Assembly: GCA_024279425.1 (NCBI GenBank)
Contig: JAJRRO010000018.1
Location: 62,001 to 126,000 of the forward strand
Direction: 5' to 3'
DNA: 64,000 nucleotides
Source of the DNA: Bacteroidota bacterium
Lineage (GTDB): Bacteria; Bacteroidota; Bacteroidia; Flavobacteriales; Flavobacteriaceae
Shown here: piece after piece, positions 53,877 to 63,022 of the stretch
Layout: each line of letters begins with the position of its first letter
How positions within the stretch are numbered: the stretch's first letter is position 1
Notes under the pieces: generated by a model
What the model was told of the DNA's origin: nothing
Database searches by the model: none
Seen by the model: only the letters and a program-made list of their open reading frames with translations
Made by a program: the position numbers and the translations under genes

Positions 53877-54563
53877 TTAATATTTTTTTTCAACCACATC
53901 TTGGGTCAGATATGCTAATTTCCTTTCCAGAAAAAAGTATTCCGTGCGGTCAAGTTCACTTTCCATCAACTCCTCCAAAAGAGCCAAATAGTAATTAGGA
54001 TACTTTGTAATAGCCTTTTCCAGCAGATTTTTGTTTTCCAATTGTTTAATTCCAATGAGTTTGACCATTAAGATTTGAACGGAATCTTTGGAATAGTTTT
54101 TTATCTGGGTCACAAATGCACTTGAATCATTTTTATTTTCGTAATTCTTTTTTAGACTGTTTTCAAATTTCAGTAAACGTCGCCATTCTGCATCGGCAAG
54201 ATTAGAATTTTCATACCCTGAAAATAAATCAGCCCCTTTTGTGAAATGAACACTATCCTTTTTAGATAAAATAAAAATCTTATCATTGATAAGGGTATCG
54301 CTAATGATTTCTTGGATACGTTTCACATATATACGATACATTGTATTCCTATCGGAAATATGTTTATTGTGGAATGCAAAGGAGCCATCGTCATTAATTT
54401 GGACTGTTGCAACCGGAGTTTCCGTTTCGCCAATTTTCGTTAGATGCACTTTCTGCTCCCATACATCCAAATGCTCTATTTCGATATGACCTGATATGGC
54501 ATTTTGACTATAAAGACCTGATATGCCTAAATAAAACAGGATAAAAAGAACTTTTTTTGCCAT
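53877..54563 (-). CDS. N-terminal part of the split LuxR-type regulator (extracytoplasmic sensor)
   Basis: A 228-residue exported product. The signal peptide MAKKVLFILFYLGISGLYSQ is followed by a beta-rich segment (ISGHIEIEHLDVWEQKVHLTKI, residues about 22-110) and a helical segment (SKDSVQILMVKLIGIKQLEN, about 150-225) ending VVEKKY. I recall this organisation from flavobacterial regulators in which the periplasmic sensor is joined through one membrane helix to a cytoplasmic LuxR domain. Here TAA replaces the next codon. The downstream frame carries the missing helix and DNA-binding domain, so the gene is probably inactive as a regulator, or relies on readthrough. Confidence 0.78.
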   Translation of the reverse strand: MAKKVLFILFYLGISGLYSQNAISGHIEIEHLDVWEQKVHLTKIGETETPVATVQINDDGSFAFHNKHISDRNTMYRIYVKRIQEIISDTLINDKIFILSKKDSVHFTKGADLFSGYENSNLADAEWRRLLKFENSLKKNYENKNDSSAFVTQIKNYSKDSVQILMVKLIGIKQLENKNLLEKAITKYPNYYLALLEELMESELDRTEYFFLERKLAYLTQDVVEKKY

Positions 54564-54646
54564 GCTCTTACATTTAATAATCTTTACACAAGTTAGTTGT
54601 TTCCCAGTATAAAATCAACCATGAAACTCTTTCCCTGATTTTCTTT

Positions 54647-54811
54647 TCAAAAAATCAATATATCAATTACTTCATCCAACACATCCTGCACTTTTGGGTG
54701 AGTATAGTTCACCAAAATCGAGAATACCATTTGTTCCTTGGGGCATATAAAAAGATTTGAATACCCGCCACCAGCCAATTTATAGAAATTGTTAACTGGT
54801 ATGGCTTTTCT
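54647..54811 (-). pseudogene. Short C-terminal remnant, serine-hydrolase-like
   Basis: The frame between stops 54812 and 54647 reads KAIPVNNFYKLAGGGYSNLF then ICPKEQMVFSILVNYTHPKV to the end, 54 codons with no start codon in a useful place. The GGG-YSNLF-PKE-LVN pattern resembles the last strands of beta-lactamase-family (serine hydrolase) proteins. The match is weak and the rest of such a gene is missing. The remaining bases of 54564-54839 hold nothing else I recognise. Confidence 0.3.
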
Positions 54812-54839
54812 TTAACCAAGGAAAGGTGCTTATGCAAAA

Positions 54840-55685
54840 TCAATCTTTAAAAATAAGTCTTCCCGTATACAATTCTTCAACATCTATAGAAGTTGGCCGG
54901 TTAAAGCTTATAGCATCTCCCGTTCCCCGAATGACACCGAAAATCGATAGTTGGGGATTTATCTGGACATCATTTGTGCCTCTATGGTTAAGACTTATGG
55001 AATTGGCTATTAGGTTTTCTGCCTCTATCCTAGAATCCCCGGCCGCTATTGTAATGTTGAAACTCTCAGCATTCCCCCCTAATTTAAAAAAGGCAATACC
55101 ATTAACTACCACCGCCAAGTTTTCCACATTTAACTCCAAATCAAACTCACCATCTGTTGTTTCTGCTTCGGGTTCAACAAAACTTTCGGAAAGTAGTCGT
55201 AAACTTGGATATTGCAAAACACCATCACTCGATATCTGTAAACCTGTACTACTTCTTATTTCCGAAATGTTTGGTGAAGTCACATAGACCGTAGTCAAGC
55301 CGTATTCTCGAAATAAATTACACCCATTTTCATTGCGCAATACCAACCGATCTTCTTCTACACTCGCGGAGACTTCGTTAATAAGAAATTCTCCTGTCTC
55401 TATCTCGACCTTTTGCACATCTCCTTGCTTTAAAATCAGTGCGACTTTTTCAAAGACGATGATTTTCGAAAAATCATTGACTACAACTTCTTGGCGAATG
55501 ATTTTCCCAGCATCTTGAAAACAATCTAGGGCATTTTCATTTGTACAAGAAATAAAGAACACAAAATATAGGGAAACGCAGGGTGCCTTCCATAGCTTAA
55601 AAAAAGCTCCTAACCCTTCGACTGCGCTCAGGGTGACGTCCCTGAGGAGATATTTGCGGCTATTTAATTTAACTTCCCAACCCAT
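54840..55685 (-). CDS. Head GIN domain (DUF2807) lipoprotein with a repeat in its signal region
   Basis: A 281-residue protein. The hydrophobic segment [10 protein letters not shown] ends in a lipobox Cys near residue 48, followed by the head GIN domain ([20 protein letters not shown], then short repeated strands such as [20 protein letters not shown]). The only start in frame is the ATG at 55685, which puts an unusual basic leader with [10 protein letters not shown] in front of the signal. That octet is encoded by a 24-bp dispersed repeat (55614-55637). The original start may have been displaced by the repeat. It probably forms a surface scaffold; no active site is visible. Confidence 0.72.
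   Translation of the reverse strand: MGWEVKLNSRKYLLRDVTLSAVEGLGAFFKLWKAPCVSLYFVFFISCTNENALDCFQDAGKIIRQEVVVNDFSKIIVFEKVALILKQGDVQKVEIETGEFLINEVSASVEEDRLVLRNENGCNLFREYGLTTVYVTSPNISEIRSSTGLQISSDGVLQYPSLRLLSESFVEPEAETTDGEFDLELNVENLAVVVNGIAFFKLGGNAESFNITIAAGDSRIEAENLIANSISLNHRGTNDVQINPQLSIFGVIRGTGDAISFNRPTSIDVEELYTGRLIFKD
55614..55637. repeat. 24-bp dispersed repeat, copy 1
   Basis: Identical over 24 bases to 58578-58601. On the minus strand it encodes VTLSAVEG; the ends form a short inverted repeat (ACCCT/AGGGT). Here it lies in the signal-peptide region of a head GIN lipoprotein gene. Confidence 0.85.
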
Positions 55686-55697
55686 TTAAATCTTGTT

Positions 55698-56801
55698 TTA
55701 AAGCCGAACTCCTATTCCAAATTCAACCCCTTCGGCTTTTGCCCCATGTGATTTTAGGGTAATTGTACCAAAAAGTTTATTCCCAAAATAACGCTTTAAT
55801 CCTAGCCTATTATACACTTGACCCTCAAAATCAAAAGGATAATATATATAATACCCCAATTGTGTTATAATCGACATTTTATTGATGAACAATTCGTGAC
55901 CCACAAATATTCCAATGCGTTTATAATCATCATCCGCAGATACTCCATTTTCTGGAAATGAAATGGATTGAAATTCAATCAGTTCTTTTAAAAAGTTCGA
56001 GAAAAACATATCGGCCCCTAACTGTATTGCACTTTTTCGGCCTACTCGTTTGTCTACGTGGGCAGAAATAATATAAAAAGGAAACTGTCCCGAATCAATT
56101 ACATCGCTTTCATTCAATCCTGTCCTTAATACAAAGTTATATTTTAAAGGTTCTGATTTTTTTTCTTTCGGGCCACTTTTCAGGTAATCAATGTTCTCAC
56201 CTCCATCCAGATCATAAACAAGTCCGGCATTCAGAGCAAAGGTATTGGTAGAGGTATTAGGAGCTTTAAAATTCGCATTGGAATAGTGTATAACCGAAAT
56301 GCCAGCTTTAAATCCCAGCCCCTTAAATACATTTTCCTTGTGATAGTTCAACATCAAATAGGTAGAGCTCAAAAAATGAGACCCATAGGCATTGTTCCTA
56401 AAATTATTGTACTTGTCATACGGGTTTGTGTTGTAGGCTATTCCTTGACCCATCCGAAATTGCATATATCTCTTGAAAAAGTAGAAATTGTAATGGGCAT
56501 ACAATCCAAAATTGTGACCAAGGGTTGCGTTGTTCATGTCTTGATACACAAAGGAATACCCTACATCTGGATAATTAAAGTCTTGCTCCCATTCATTCTG
56601 GCCATAGGTTTTTTTATTATAGGCAAGTATCAACCCTGCGGGATGATTGGATATTAAATGTGAAACATCAGGGTTATGCAATAGTACGGAACCATAGTAT
56701 TGGTTAAGATCCAAGGTGTGTTTTGAAACCTCGTGGTCATTGACCTGAGAGAAACAAAAAGTCACTGCCAAAAGAAGCCCAATAAAGCAATTTACCTTCA
56801 T
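55698..56801 (-). CDS. PagL-like lipid A deacylase / acyloxyacyl hydrolase family protein
   Basis: A 367-residue outer-membrane protein. The start is ATG 56801 (MKVNCFIGLLLAVTFCFSQ); an in-frame TTG at 56810 is rejected. After the signal peptide come strands of a barrel (DVGYSFVYQDMNN, FGLYAHYNFYFFKRYMQFRMG). The motif VIHYSNANFKAPNTSTN near residue 185 matches the His-Ser-Asn pattern around the catalytic His/Ser of PagL. It may remove an acyl chain from lipid A. The family is diverse in Bacteroidota, so activity is a guess. It ends GVEFGIGVRL, a normal barrel end. It precedes the head GIN gene by 12 bases. Confidence 0.7.
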   Translation of the reverse strand: MKVNCFIGLLLAVTFCFSQVNDHEVSKHTLDLNQYYGSVLLHNPDVSHLISNHPAGLILAYNKKTYGQNEWEQDFNYPDVGYSFVYQDMNNATLGHNFGLYAHYNFYFFKRYMQFRMGQGIAYNTNPYDKYNNFRNNAYGSHFLSSTYLMLNYHKENVFKGLGFKAGISVIHYSNANFKAPNTSTNTFALNAGLVYDLDGGENIDYLKSGPKEKKSEPLKYNFVLRTGLNESDVIDSGQFPFYIISAHVDKRVGRKSAIQLGADMFFSNFLKELIEFQSISFPENGVSADDDYKRIGIFVGHELFINKMSIITQLGYYIYYPFDFEGQVYNRLGLKRYFGNKLFGTITLKSHGAKAEGVEFGIGVRL

Positions 56802-56867
56802 GGTGGGCAAAAGTAGGAAAAAGTAATCAAGAGGGCATTAACCGTTCCAAATGAATACATTCCTTTA

Positions 56868-57821
56868 TTAAAAAACCTCCTTCGCGATAGCTCTGATATT
56901 GTCAGATTTACCCATAGAATAGTAATGCAAGACAGGTACACCAGCTTCTTTTAATTCTTTGGATTGTTTAATGGCCCATTCAATACCAACTTGACGAACC
57001 GCTTTATTATTTTCACAGGCATCCACTGCATCGATTAAATCTTGGGGTAGATCAATTCGAAATACTTGGGGCAACAATTGTAAATGTCGCTTTACCGCCA
57101 TAGGCTTTATTCCCGGAATGATTGGAATGTCAATCCCAATATCCCTTGCCGCATCTACGAACTCAAAGAATTTTTGATTATCAAAAAACATCTGGGTCAC
57201 TACGTAGTCAGCCCCTGCATCTACTTTTTCCTTGAGTCGTTTTAAATCTGATTTCAATGAAGGTGCTTCCAAATGCTTTTCAGGATATCCAGCCACACCA
57301 ATGCAAAATTGATCACTATGGTCCGTTTCAATAACCTCATGCAAATATTTGCCTTGATTTAGATTTTGAATCTGCTCCACTAAGTCAACCGCATACTGAT
57401 GTCCTCCTTTTGTGGGCTGAAAGTATTTTTCTTCCCGCATTGCGTCTCCGCGTAACGCCATCACATTATCAATCCCTAAATAATGACAGTCAACCAAAAC
57501 ATACTCCGTTTCCTCCTTGGTAAAACCTCCACACAGTATATGGGGAACAGTATCTACCTTGTACTTATGTTTTATTGAGGCACAAATCCCCACAGTGCCC
57601 GGTCTCATTCGTGTCACCTTCTTATCCAATAAACCCTCTTTGTCTATATAAACATATTCTTCCCTTGAAGTGGTAACATCAATAAACGGTGGATCAAATT
57701 CCATCAAAGGATCTATATTGTTATAGAGTTCTTGTATGTTTCGACCCTTTACAGGTGGAATCAATTCAAAGGAAAACAAAGTTTTGCCTTTCGCATTTTT
57801 TAAGTGGTCAGTAACTTTCAT
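56868..57821 (-). CDS. metF: 5,10-methylenetetrahydrofolate reductase MetF
   Basis: A 317-residue flavoenzyme making 5-methyltetrahydrofolate for methionine synthase. The start KTLFSFELIPPVKGRNI contains the catalytic Glu; DVTTSREEY near 50, CGGFTKEE near 99, NVMALRGD near 120 and GADYVVTQMFFDNQKFF near 205 are typical. It closes the SAM-riboswitch operon: metH first half, four-helix-bundle gene, metH second half, metF. A 129-base gap with a palindrome separates it from metH. Confidence 0.96.
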   Translation of the reverse strand: MKVTDHLKNAKGKTLFSFELIPPVKGRNIQELYNNIDPLMEFDPPFIDVTTSREEYVYIDKEGLLDKKVTRMRPGTVGICASIKHKYKVDTVPHILCGGFTKEETEYVLVDCHYLGIDNVMALRGDAMREEKYFQPTKGGHQYAVDLVEQIQNLNQGKYLHEVIETDHSDQFCIGVAGYPEKHLEAPSLKSDLKRLKEKVDAGADYVVTQMFFDNQKFFEFVDAARDIGIDIPIIPGIKPMAVKRHLQLLPQVFRIDLPQDLIDAVDACENNKAVRQVGIEWAIKQSKELKEAGVPVLHYYSMGKSDNIRAIAKEVF

Positions 57822-57907
57822 TTTATTCTACATCCCTTCTTGAAGAAAGAGAACTTATTTACCATTTGAATTTATTTTTGGCATCTTTTCCATCTACCCA
57901 TCTTTTG

Positions 57908-57929
57908 CATTCCTGCCTTCGCAGGAATG
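57908..57929. repeat. Palindromic repeat between metH and metF
   Basis: CATTCCTGC and GCAGGAATG form a perfect 9-bp stem around CTTC. No T-run follows, so it is more like a dispersed REP-type element, or an mRNA hairpin between two co-transcribed genes, than a terminator. Confidence 0.7.
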
Positions 57930-57950
57930 ACAATCAATAAACTACGGCCA

Positions 57951-60710
57951 TTAGTTATCAACTAAATTAGGTGCCAACCATTTTTTTGCCTCTTCCAAAG
58001 GTATTCCTTTTCGTTTGGCATAATCCTGAACTTGGTCTTCTTTTATTTTCCCCAACCCAAAATACCGGGCTTCTGGATTTGCAAAATAATAACCGCTTAC
58101 GCTAGCCGCTGGCCACATGGCCAAACCTTCCGTCAATTCTACTCCTATATTTTCTTTAACCCCTAAAAGTTCCCATATTGTAACTTTTTCTAAATGATCG
58201 GGACATGCGGGATATCCGGGAGCCGGACGAATACCTTTATAAGATTCTTTGATGAGTTCTTCATTGCTTAAGTTTTCACTAGAGTCATAGCCCCAATGCC
58301 CAGTCCTAATCTGCTTGTGCAAATATTCGGCAAAAGCCTCTGCCAAACGGTCTGCAAGCGCTTTGATCATAATTGAATTGTAATCATCATGGTTCTTTTC
58401 ATATTCCGAAGCCAATTCTGCAGTTCCAAATCCCGTACTCACACAAAAACAACCTAAATAATCTTGAATTCCCGTGGTTTTGGGTGCAATAAAATCGGCG
58501 AGGGCAAAATTTGGCACTCCATCGCGTTTTTTTAGTTGTTGACGGAGCGTACGGAAAATGTACTTTTCCTCCATTTTCCCTTCGACTGCGCTCAGGGTGA
58601 CATTTCGCTCCATATTTGACAAACCATCAACTTCGATATCATCATCAATGCTGTTTGCCGGGAACAATCCAAAAACGGCTTTTGCCCTTAATTGCTTTTC
58701 TCCAATAATCTTTTTGAGCATGGTTCTAGCATCTTCAAAGAGTTCCGTTGCTTGGGAACCTACAATAGTATCGTTCAAAATTTGAGGATATTTACCATGC
58801 AGCTCCCAACTTCTAAAAAATGGGGTCCAATCTATAAATTCCTCCAATTTTTGAAGCTCTAAATCCTCAATAACTTGAATTCCCAATGATTCGGGTTTTA
58901 TTATTTCTGAAGTTTTCCAACTAATTTGAAACTTATTATCTCGAGCAGCTTCAATTGATCTATATTCCTTTTGTCTTGAGCGCTTTAAAAATTTATCCCT
59001 GAATGTTTCATAGTCCAATTTAATGGATTTCTTATATCCGATGGAGCTTTCCTTCTTCAACAAATCACCAACAACCGTTACTGCGCGCGAAGCGTCATTA
59101 ACATGAACAACGGCATTTTGGTACTGTGGATCGATTTTTACCGCGGTATGAGCCTTACTGGTGGTGGCTCCCCCAATCAACAGGGGAACTCTAAAGTTTT
59201 GCCGTTCCATTTCTTTGGCCAGGAAAACCATTTCATCAAGTGAGGGTGTGATTAATCCGCTAAGACCAATAATGTCAACTTTTTCTTCTTTAGCCTTATT
59301 TATTATCTTTTCTGGAGGTACCATAACCCCTAAATCGACAATTTCATAATTGTTACATGCCAGCACAACACTAACTATATTTTTTCCAATATCGTGCACA
59401 TCTCCTTTTACCGTGGCCATAAGAATTTTTCCAGCTCCTCTGGCATCATTGGCTTGGGGGTTTTTCAATTTTTCTTCCTCAATGAAAGGCAGCAAATAGG
59501 CTACAGCTTTTTTCATTACTCTTGCAGACTTTACGACCTGTGGCAAGAACATTTTTCCGTTCCCGAATAAATCCCCGACTACATTCATTCCTGTCATCAA
59601 ATGTCCCTCAATAACTTCAATGGGTTTATCAACACTTAATCTCGCCTCTTCTATATCTTCAACGATATATTGATCTATTCCTTTTACCAAGGCCCTAGTA
59701 ATCCTATTTTGAATTGGCTCCTCCCTCCAAGATAGATCAACCTTGCTTTCTTTTGCCTTACCTACAACAGATTCAGCAATATCCAATAACCGCTCAGTGG
59801 CATCATCTCTACGGTTAAGTATTACATCCTCAACATGTTCCAATAAATTTCTAGGGATATCATCGTAAACTTCCAACATGGCTGGGTTCACAATCCCCAT
59901 GTTCATTCCTGCCTGAATAGCATGGTATAGAAAAACGGAGTGCATAGCCTCACGCACTGGATTATTACCCCTAAAGCTAAATGAAACATTACTTATTCCA
60001 CCACTGACACTGCAATGCGGAAGGTTTTCCTTAACCCATTGCGTAGCTTCAATAAAATCAAGGGCGTTTCGTTTGTGCTCCTCCATACCCGTGGCCACAG
60101 GGAATACGTTTAAATCAAAAATGATGTCTTCCGCAGGAAATCCGACTTTATCTACCAATATATCATACGAGCGTTGGGAAATTTCCAATCTTCGTTCATA
60201 ATTATCAGCCTGTCCCACTTCATCAAAGGCCATTACGATAACGGCAGCACCATACCGCTTTATTAACTTCGCCTGTTGAATAAACTGTTCTTCTCCTTCT
60301 TTTAGGCTAATGGAGTTAACCACGCATTTTCCTTGAACAACTTGTAGACCCGCCTCAATAATCTCCCATTTAGAGCTATCAATCATTATAGGTACACGTG
60401 CAATATCGGGTTCAGCAATGACCAGATTCAAGAACTTGACCATGGCTTCTTTGCCATCAATAAGTCCATCATCCATGTTGATATCTATAATCTGTGCGCC
60501 GCCCTCTACTTGGTGACGGGCAATTTCCAAAGCCTCCTCGAAATTCTCCTCTTTTATTAAGCGAAGAAATTTCTTTGAACCCGCCACGTTGGTCCGCTCA
60601 CCCACATTTATAAAATTGCTTTCGGGTGTTACCATCAATGGTTCAAGACCACTTAGTTTTAAGTATCGTTGCTCGTCACTTGTTGTCCGTTGTTCGTTGA
60701 TTTGACTCAT
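57951..60710 (-). CDS. metH: Methionine synthase MetH, folate/cobalamin/activation half
   Basis: A 919-residue protein with the folate-binding domain ([19 protein letters not shown] near residue 35), the cobalamin-binding domain ([15 protein letters not shown] near 455 with DxHxxG, and [14 protein letters not shown]) and the AdoMet activation domain ([15 protein letters not shown] near 845). The homocysteine domain is in the separate gene at 61095-62105. It methylates homocysteine using methyl-B12. Near residue 705 the activation domain carries [13 protein letters not shown], encoded by a 24-bp dispersed repeat in a loop. The first 14 residues ([14 protein letters not shown]) also look repeat-derived. 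It overlaps the gene before it by four bases. Confidence 0.96.
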   Translation of the reverse strand: MSQINEQRTTSDEQRYLKLSGLEPLMVTPESNFINVGERTNVAGSKKFLRLIKEENFEEALEIARHQVEGGAQIIDINMDDGLIDGKEAMVKFLNLVIAEPDIARVPIMIDSSKWEIIEAGLQVVQGKCVVNSISLKEGEEQFIQQAKLIKRYGAAVIVMAFDEVGQADNYERRLEISQRSYDILVDKVGFPAEDIIFDLNVFPVATGMEEHKRNALDFIEATQWVKENLPHCSVSGGISNVSFSFRGNNPVREAMHSVFLYHAIQAGMNMGIVNPAMLEVYDDIPRNLLEHVEDVILNRRDDATERLLDIAESVVGKAKESKVDLSWREEPIQNRITRALVKGIDQYIVEDIEEARLSVDKPIEVIEGHLMTGMNVVGDLFGNGKMFLPQVVKSARVMKKAVAYLLPFIEEEKLKNPQANDARGAGKILMATVKGDVHDIGKNIVSVVLACNNYEIVDLGVMVPPEKIINKAKEEKVDIIGLSGLITPSLDEMVFLAKEMERQNFRVPLLIGGATTSKAHTAVKIDPQYQNAVVHVNDASRAVTVVGDLLKKESSIGYKKSIKLDYETFRDKFLKRSRQKEYRSIEAARDNKFQISWKTSEIIKPESLGIQVIEDLELQKLEEFIDWTPFFRSWELHGKYPQILNDTIVGSQATELFEDARTMLKKIIGEKQLRAKAVFGLFPANSIDDDIEVDGLSNMERNVTLSAVEGKMEEKYIFRTLRQQLKKRDGVPNFALADFIAPKTTGIQDYLGCFCVSTGFGTAELASEYEKNHDDYNSIMIKALADRLAEAFAEYLHKQIRTGHWGYDSSENLSNEELIKESYKGIRPAPGYPACPDHLEKVTIWELLGVKENIGVELTEGLAMWPAASVSGYYFANPEARYFGLGKIKEDQVQDYAKRKGIPLEEAKKWLAPNLVDN
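58578..58601. repeat. 24-bp dispersed repeat, copy 2, inside metH
   Basis: Identical over 24 bases to 55614-55637. It is in frame in metH and adds VTLSAVEG to a loop of the activation domain. 24 is a multiple of three, so the reading frame is kept. Confidence 0.88.
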
Positions 60711-61095
60711 AGCTTCTTGTGGTAATTTATAAATCCGTTCAACAATTTTTTTACCCTTTTAATCTCATCTAAAATTAAATCAGTACCCCCATCTGTAAAT
60801 CCTAAATCATTAGCTAAAATCAATTGTGTTTCCAACTCATAGAGAGAACCCCTTGAGATATGCAGGAAATGAATTGTTTCTTTGGCTGTTTGCCTACCAC
60901 AACCTTCGGCAATATTCGAAGAAACGGAAATTACACATCGTCTAACTTGCGAGGTCAATGCAAATTGCTCTTCTTTGGGGAAAGTTATGGTCAAAATATA
61001 AACGGATTTAACCAACTCCCTTGCCTGCACCCAAACATCTAATTCTTTATAATCCAAATTTCTAATCTTAATTTATACAATCGTCAACGAGCAAC
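60668..61095. repeat. Inverted 9-bp repeats flanking the four-helix-bundle gene
   Basis: GTTGCTCGT (60668-60676) and its complement ACGAGCAAC (61087-61095) flank the gene at 60707-61057. The left copy sits in a low-complexity stretch of TTG/CGT units that codes for the odd first residues of the second MetH half. The arrangement suggests that the gene arrived with its flanks as a small unit between the two metH genes. Confidence 0.5.
60707..61057 (-). CDS. Four-helix-bundle protein (23S rRNA intervening-sequence / Avd-like family)
   Basis: A 116-residue protein of the TIGR02436 type: [20 protein letters not shown] at the start, [21 protein letters not shown] in the middle and [16 protein letters not shown]. 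The family is found in 23S rRNA intervening sequences and is homologous to the Avd accessory protein of diversity-generating retroelements; its cellular role is unknown. The start is TTG at 61057. It sits between the two metH genes, and its TGA overlaps the metH ATG (ATGA). No reverse transcriptase or variable repeat is near, so no retroelement is present here. Confidence 0.9.
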   Translation of the reverse strand: MDYKELDVWVQARELVKSVYILTITFPKEEQFALTSQVRRCVISVSSNIAEGCGRQTAKETIHFLHISRGSLYELETQLILANDLGFTDGGTDLILDEIKRVKKLLNGFINYHKKL

Positions 61096-62105
61096 TAATA
61101 ACGATTAACCAAAACCACTAACTCCCTCGGTTTATACTCCTTTGCCAAATCTGACATTGCCTTTATATGTTCTGGAGTCGTACCACAACACCCTCCCACT
61201 ATATTTACCAGTCCTTTATCTAGATACTCTTTAATTTGGGAAGCCATTTGTTCTGGAGTTTCATCATATTCTCCAAAGGCATTTGGTAAACCTGCGTTGG
61301 GGTGTGCTGAAACAGCGCGCTCCGTTTTGGCCGATAACACTTCTAAATGAGGTACTAACTGGTTAGCTCCCAAGGCACAATTAAATCCGACTGAAAGTAC
61401 AGGAATATGTGAAATTGAAATTAAAAAGGCCTCCGCGGTCTGCCCGGATAGGGTTCTGCCTGAGGCATCCGTTATCGTTCCACTGACCATAATAGGGACA
61501 TCCAAATCACGTTCCTCTTTGACCTCTTCGATAGCAAATAAAGCCGCTTTGGCGTTCAAGGTATCAAATATGGTCTCGACCAACAGCAAGTCGGCTCCCC
61601 CATCTAACAAAGCTTCTACTTGGAGCTTATATGCAATTCGTAATTCATCAAAAGAAACAGCTCTAAAACCGGGGTCGTTTACATCTGGTGACATACTTGC
61701 GGTTTTGTTGGTAGGACCAATACTCCCGGCTACAAATCTTGGTTTTTCCGGATTCCTCGCAGTAAATTCATCTGCAACTTTTTTTGCGATTTTGGCTGAT
61801 TCACAATTAAGCTCATAAACCAAATCTTCCATATGGTAATCCGCCATGGCAATGGTAGTGCTTGAAAAGGTATTGGTTTCAATTATATCTGCACCCGCTT
61901 CAAAAAATTTTGCGTGAATTGTAGCGATAGCCTCTGGTTGTGTAAGGGACAATAAGTCATTATTACCTTGTAAAGGGTGTGGCCATTCTTTAAAACGCTC
62001 TCCCCGAAAATCTTCCTCGGTAAACTTATGACGCTGGAGCATGGTACCCATAGCCCCGTCAAGTATCAATACCCTCTCTTGTAAAATTTGATTTATATCT
62101 TTCAT
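61095..62105 (-). CDS. Homocysteine S-methyltransferase domain (first half of MetH)
   Basis: A 336-residue protein matching the N-terminal homocysteine-binding barrel of MetH. It begins [19 protein letters not shown], has [15 protein letters not shown] near residue 70, and zinc ligands in [12 protein letters not shown] near 237 and [12 protein letters not shown] near 305. It has to act with the folate/cobalamin half at 57951-60710. Splitting MetH in two genes is known in Flavobacteria. The gene is the first one after a SAM-I riboswitch. Confidence 0.95.
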   Translation of the reverse strand: MKDINQILQERVLILDGAMGTMLQRHKFTEEDFRGERFKEWPHPLQGNNDLLSLTQPEAIATIHAKFFEAGADIIETNTFSSTTIAMADYHMEDLVYELNCESAKIAKKVADEFTARNPEKPRFVAGSIGPTNKTASMSPDVNDPGFRAVSFDELRIAYKLQVEALLDGGADLLLVETIFDTLNAKAALFAIEEVKEERDLDVPIMVSGTITDASGRTLSGQTAEAFLISISHIPVLSVGFNCALGANQLVPHLEVLSAKTERAVSAHPNAGLPNAFGEYDETPEQMASQIKEYLDKGLVNIVGGCCGTTPEHIKAMSDLAKEYKPRELVVLVNRY

Positions 62106-62230
62106 TCTAATTTTCTCAATTTAGCATCCTACATCAATGTAACCAGTAATAATTACTGACCAAATGACATTACAATAATCACAAATAGATATCAAGAATA
62201 GAAAAGAGGAAGACCATGGTCTACTTTTTT
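62106..62230 (-). other. Leader between the SAM riboswitch and the methyltransferase gene
   Basis: 125 bases with one 12-base palindrome, AGACCATGGTCT, near the riboswitch, and otherwise AT-rich sequence. On the minus strand the palindrome is followed by TCCTCTTTTC, not a clean T-run. Bases 62346-62426, upstream of the riboswitch, hold nothing recognisable apart from the probable promoter region. Confidence 0.4.
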
Positions 62231-62345
62231 GTTATCTGTCCCGCAAACGCGTGATAGAATGTAGCACCTTCTTTATCCCGGTAGCTATCGGAAAAAGGGT
62301 TGCCAAGGTTTCATAGGGTCTAGTCCCTCCGCCTTTCTTGATAAC
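62231..62345 (-). ncRNA. SAM-I riboswitch (S box) upstream of the methionine operon
   Basis: On the minus strand the 115-nt element begins GTTATCAAGAAAGGCGGAGG, continues GACTAGACCCTATGAAACC and TTGGCAACC, then AAGGTGCTACATTC, and ends AGATAAC. These are the conserved S-box parts. GTTATC (62340-62345) and GATAAC (62231-62236) close helix P1. It should bind S-adenosylmethionine and lower expression of the downstream genes. The 125 bases between it and the metH start (62106-62230) contain a short palindrome (AGACCATGGTCT) but no clear terminator, so the expression platform is not settled. Confidence 0.96.
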
Positions 62346-62426
62346 TGTTTCAATTTAATTATGAACTAATTGCAAAGAAACGGCACAGTTCTATTAAAAG
62401 CAAGGAATGACCTAAGTTTTAGATAT

Positions 62427-63020
62427 TCATTCCTTATTTTCATCTGCCGAATCCACCAATACTTTGGTAACTTCATTCATTCGTTCAACTTTGGTCTCAA
62501 AATTTCCTTTTATGCTTTTGCGATACATATTTAAATTTTGGACCATTTGATCAATGTTTTCGGGGATAACATCCTCAAAAAATTGACGCAGCCTTTTAGC
62601 GGTTGTGGGTGATTTACCATTCGTTGATATAGCCACCTTTATATTTCCCTTGGTTACTATTCCACCCATGTAAAAATCACAATATGGTGGGTTATCAGCA
62701 ACATTCACTAATTTATCTAATTTCCTGCAATCCTGAAACACTTGAATATTGACCTCTGGAATATTGGTTGTGGCCACTACAATATGCTTTCCCTTAAGAT
62801 ATTTTTCCTGATATATATCTGCTATCAATTCAACATTGTGCTTTTCGGCCAACGCTTTGGTCTCTCCCTTAAAAAAAGGAGACACCATAGTAATATTGGC
62901 ATCTGGACTTGATTTCGTCAAAAAATTCAATTTCTCTTCTGCAACATTTCCACCACCAACAATCAAAACGGAAAGTTCTGAGACCTTAAGGAAAATAGGA
63001 TATAGATTGTTCCGCTCCAT
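62427..63020 (-). CDS. Precorrin-2 dehydrogenase / sirohydrochlorin ferrochelatase (CysG N-terminal type)
   Basis: A protein of 197 residues from the ATG at 63020 (MERNNLYPIFLKVSELSVLI); an in-frame TTG at 63026 is less likely. The NAD-binding motif VLIVGGGNVAEEKLNFL is near residue 18. VVATTNIPEVNIQVF and NVADNPPYCDFYMGGIV near 110, with GKSPTTAKRLRQFFE, fit the siroheme synthase N-terminal domain. It oxidises precorrin-2 and can insert iron to give siroheme. It follows the methyltransferase that makes precorrin-2 by 2 bases. Confidence 0.93.
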   Translation of the reverse strand: MERNNLYPIFLKVSELSVLIVGGGNVAEEKLNFLTKSSPDANITMVSPFFKGETKALAEKHNVELIADIYQEKYLKGKHIVVATTNIPEVNIQVFQDCRKLDKLVNVADNPPYCDFYMGGIVTKGNIKVAISTNGKSPTTAKRLRQFFEDVIPENIDQMVQNLNMYRKSIKGNFETKVERMNEVTKVLVDSADENKE

Positions 63021-63022
63021 AA

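Noticed and set aside
60707-61057. A diversity-generating retroelement around the Avd-like gene
   Set aside because: No reverse transcriptase, template repeat or variable repeat is present in the neighbourhood.
62190-62230. AGACCATGGTCT as the terminator of the SAM riboswitch
   Set aside because: Only four pairs can form around a four-base loop and the T-run after it is interrupted by C.
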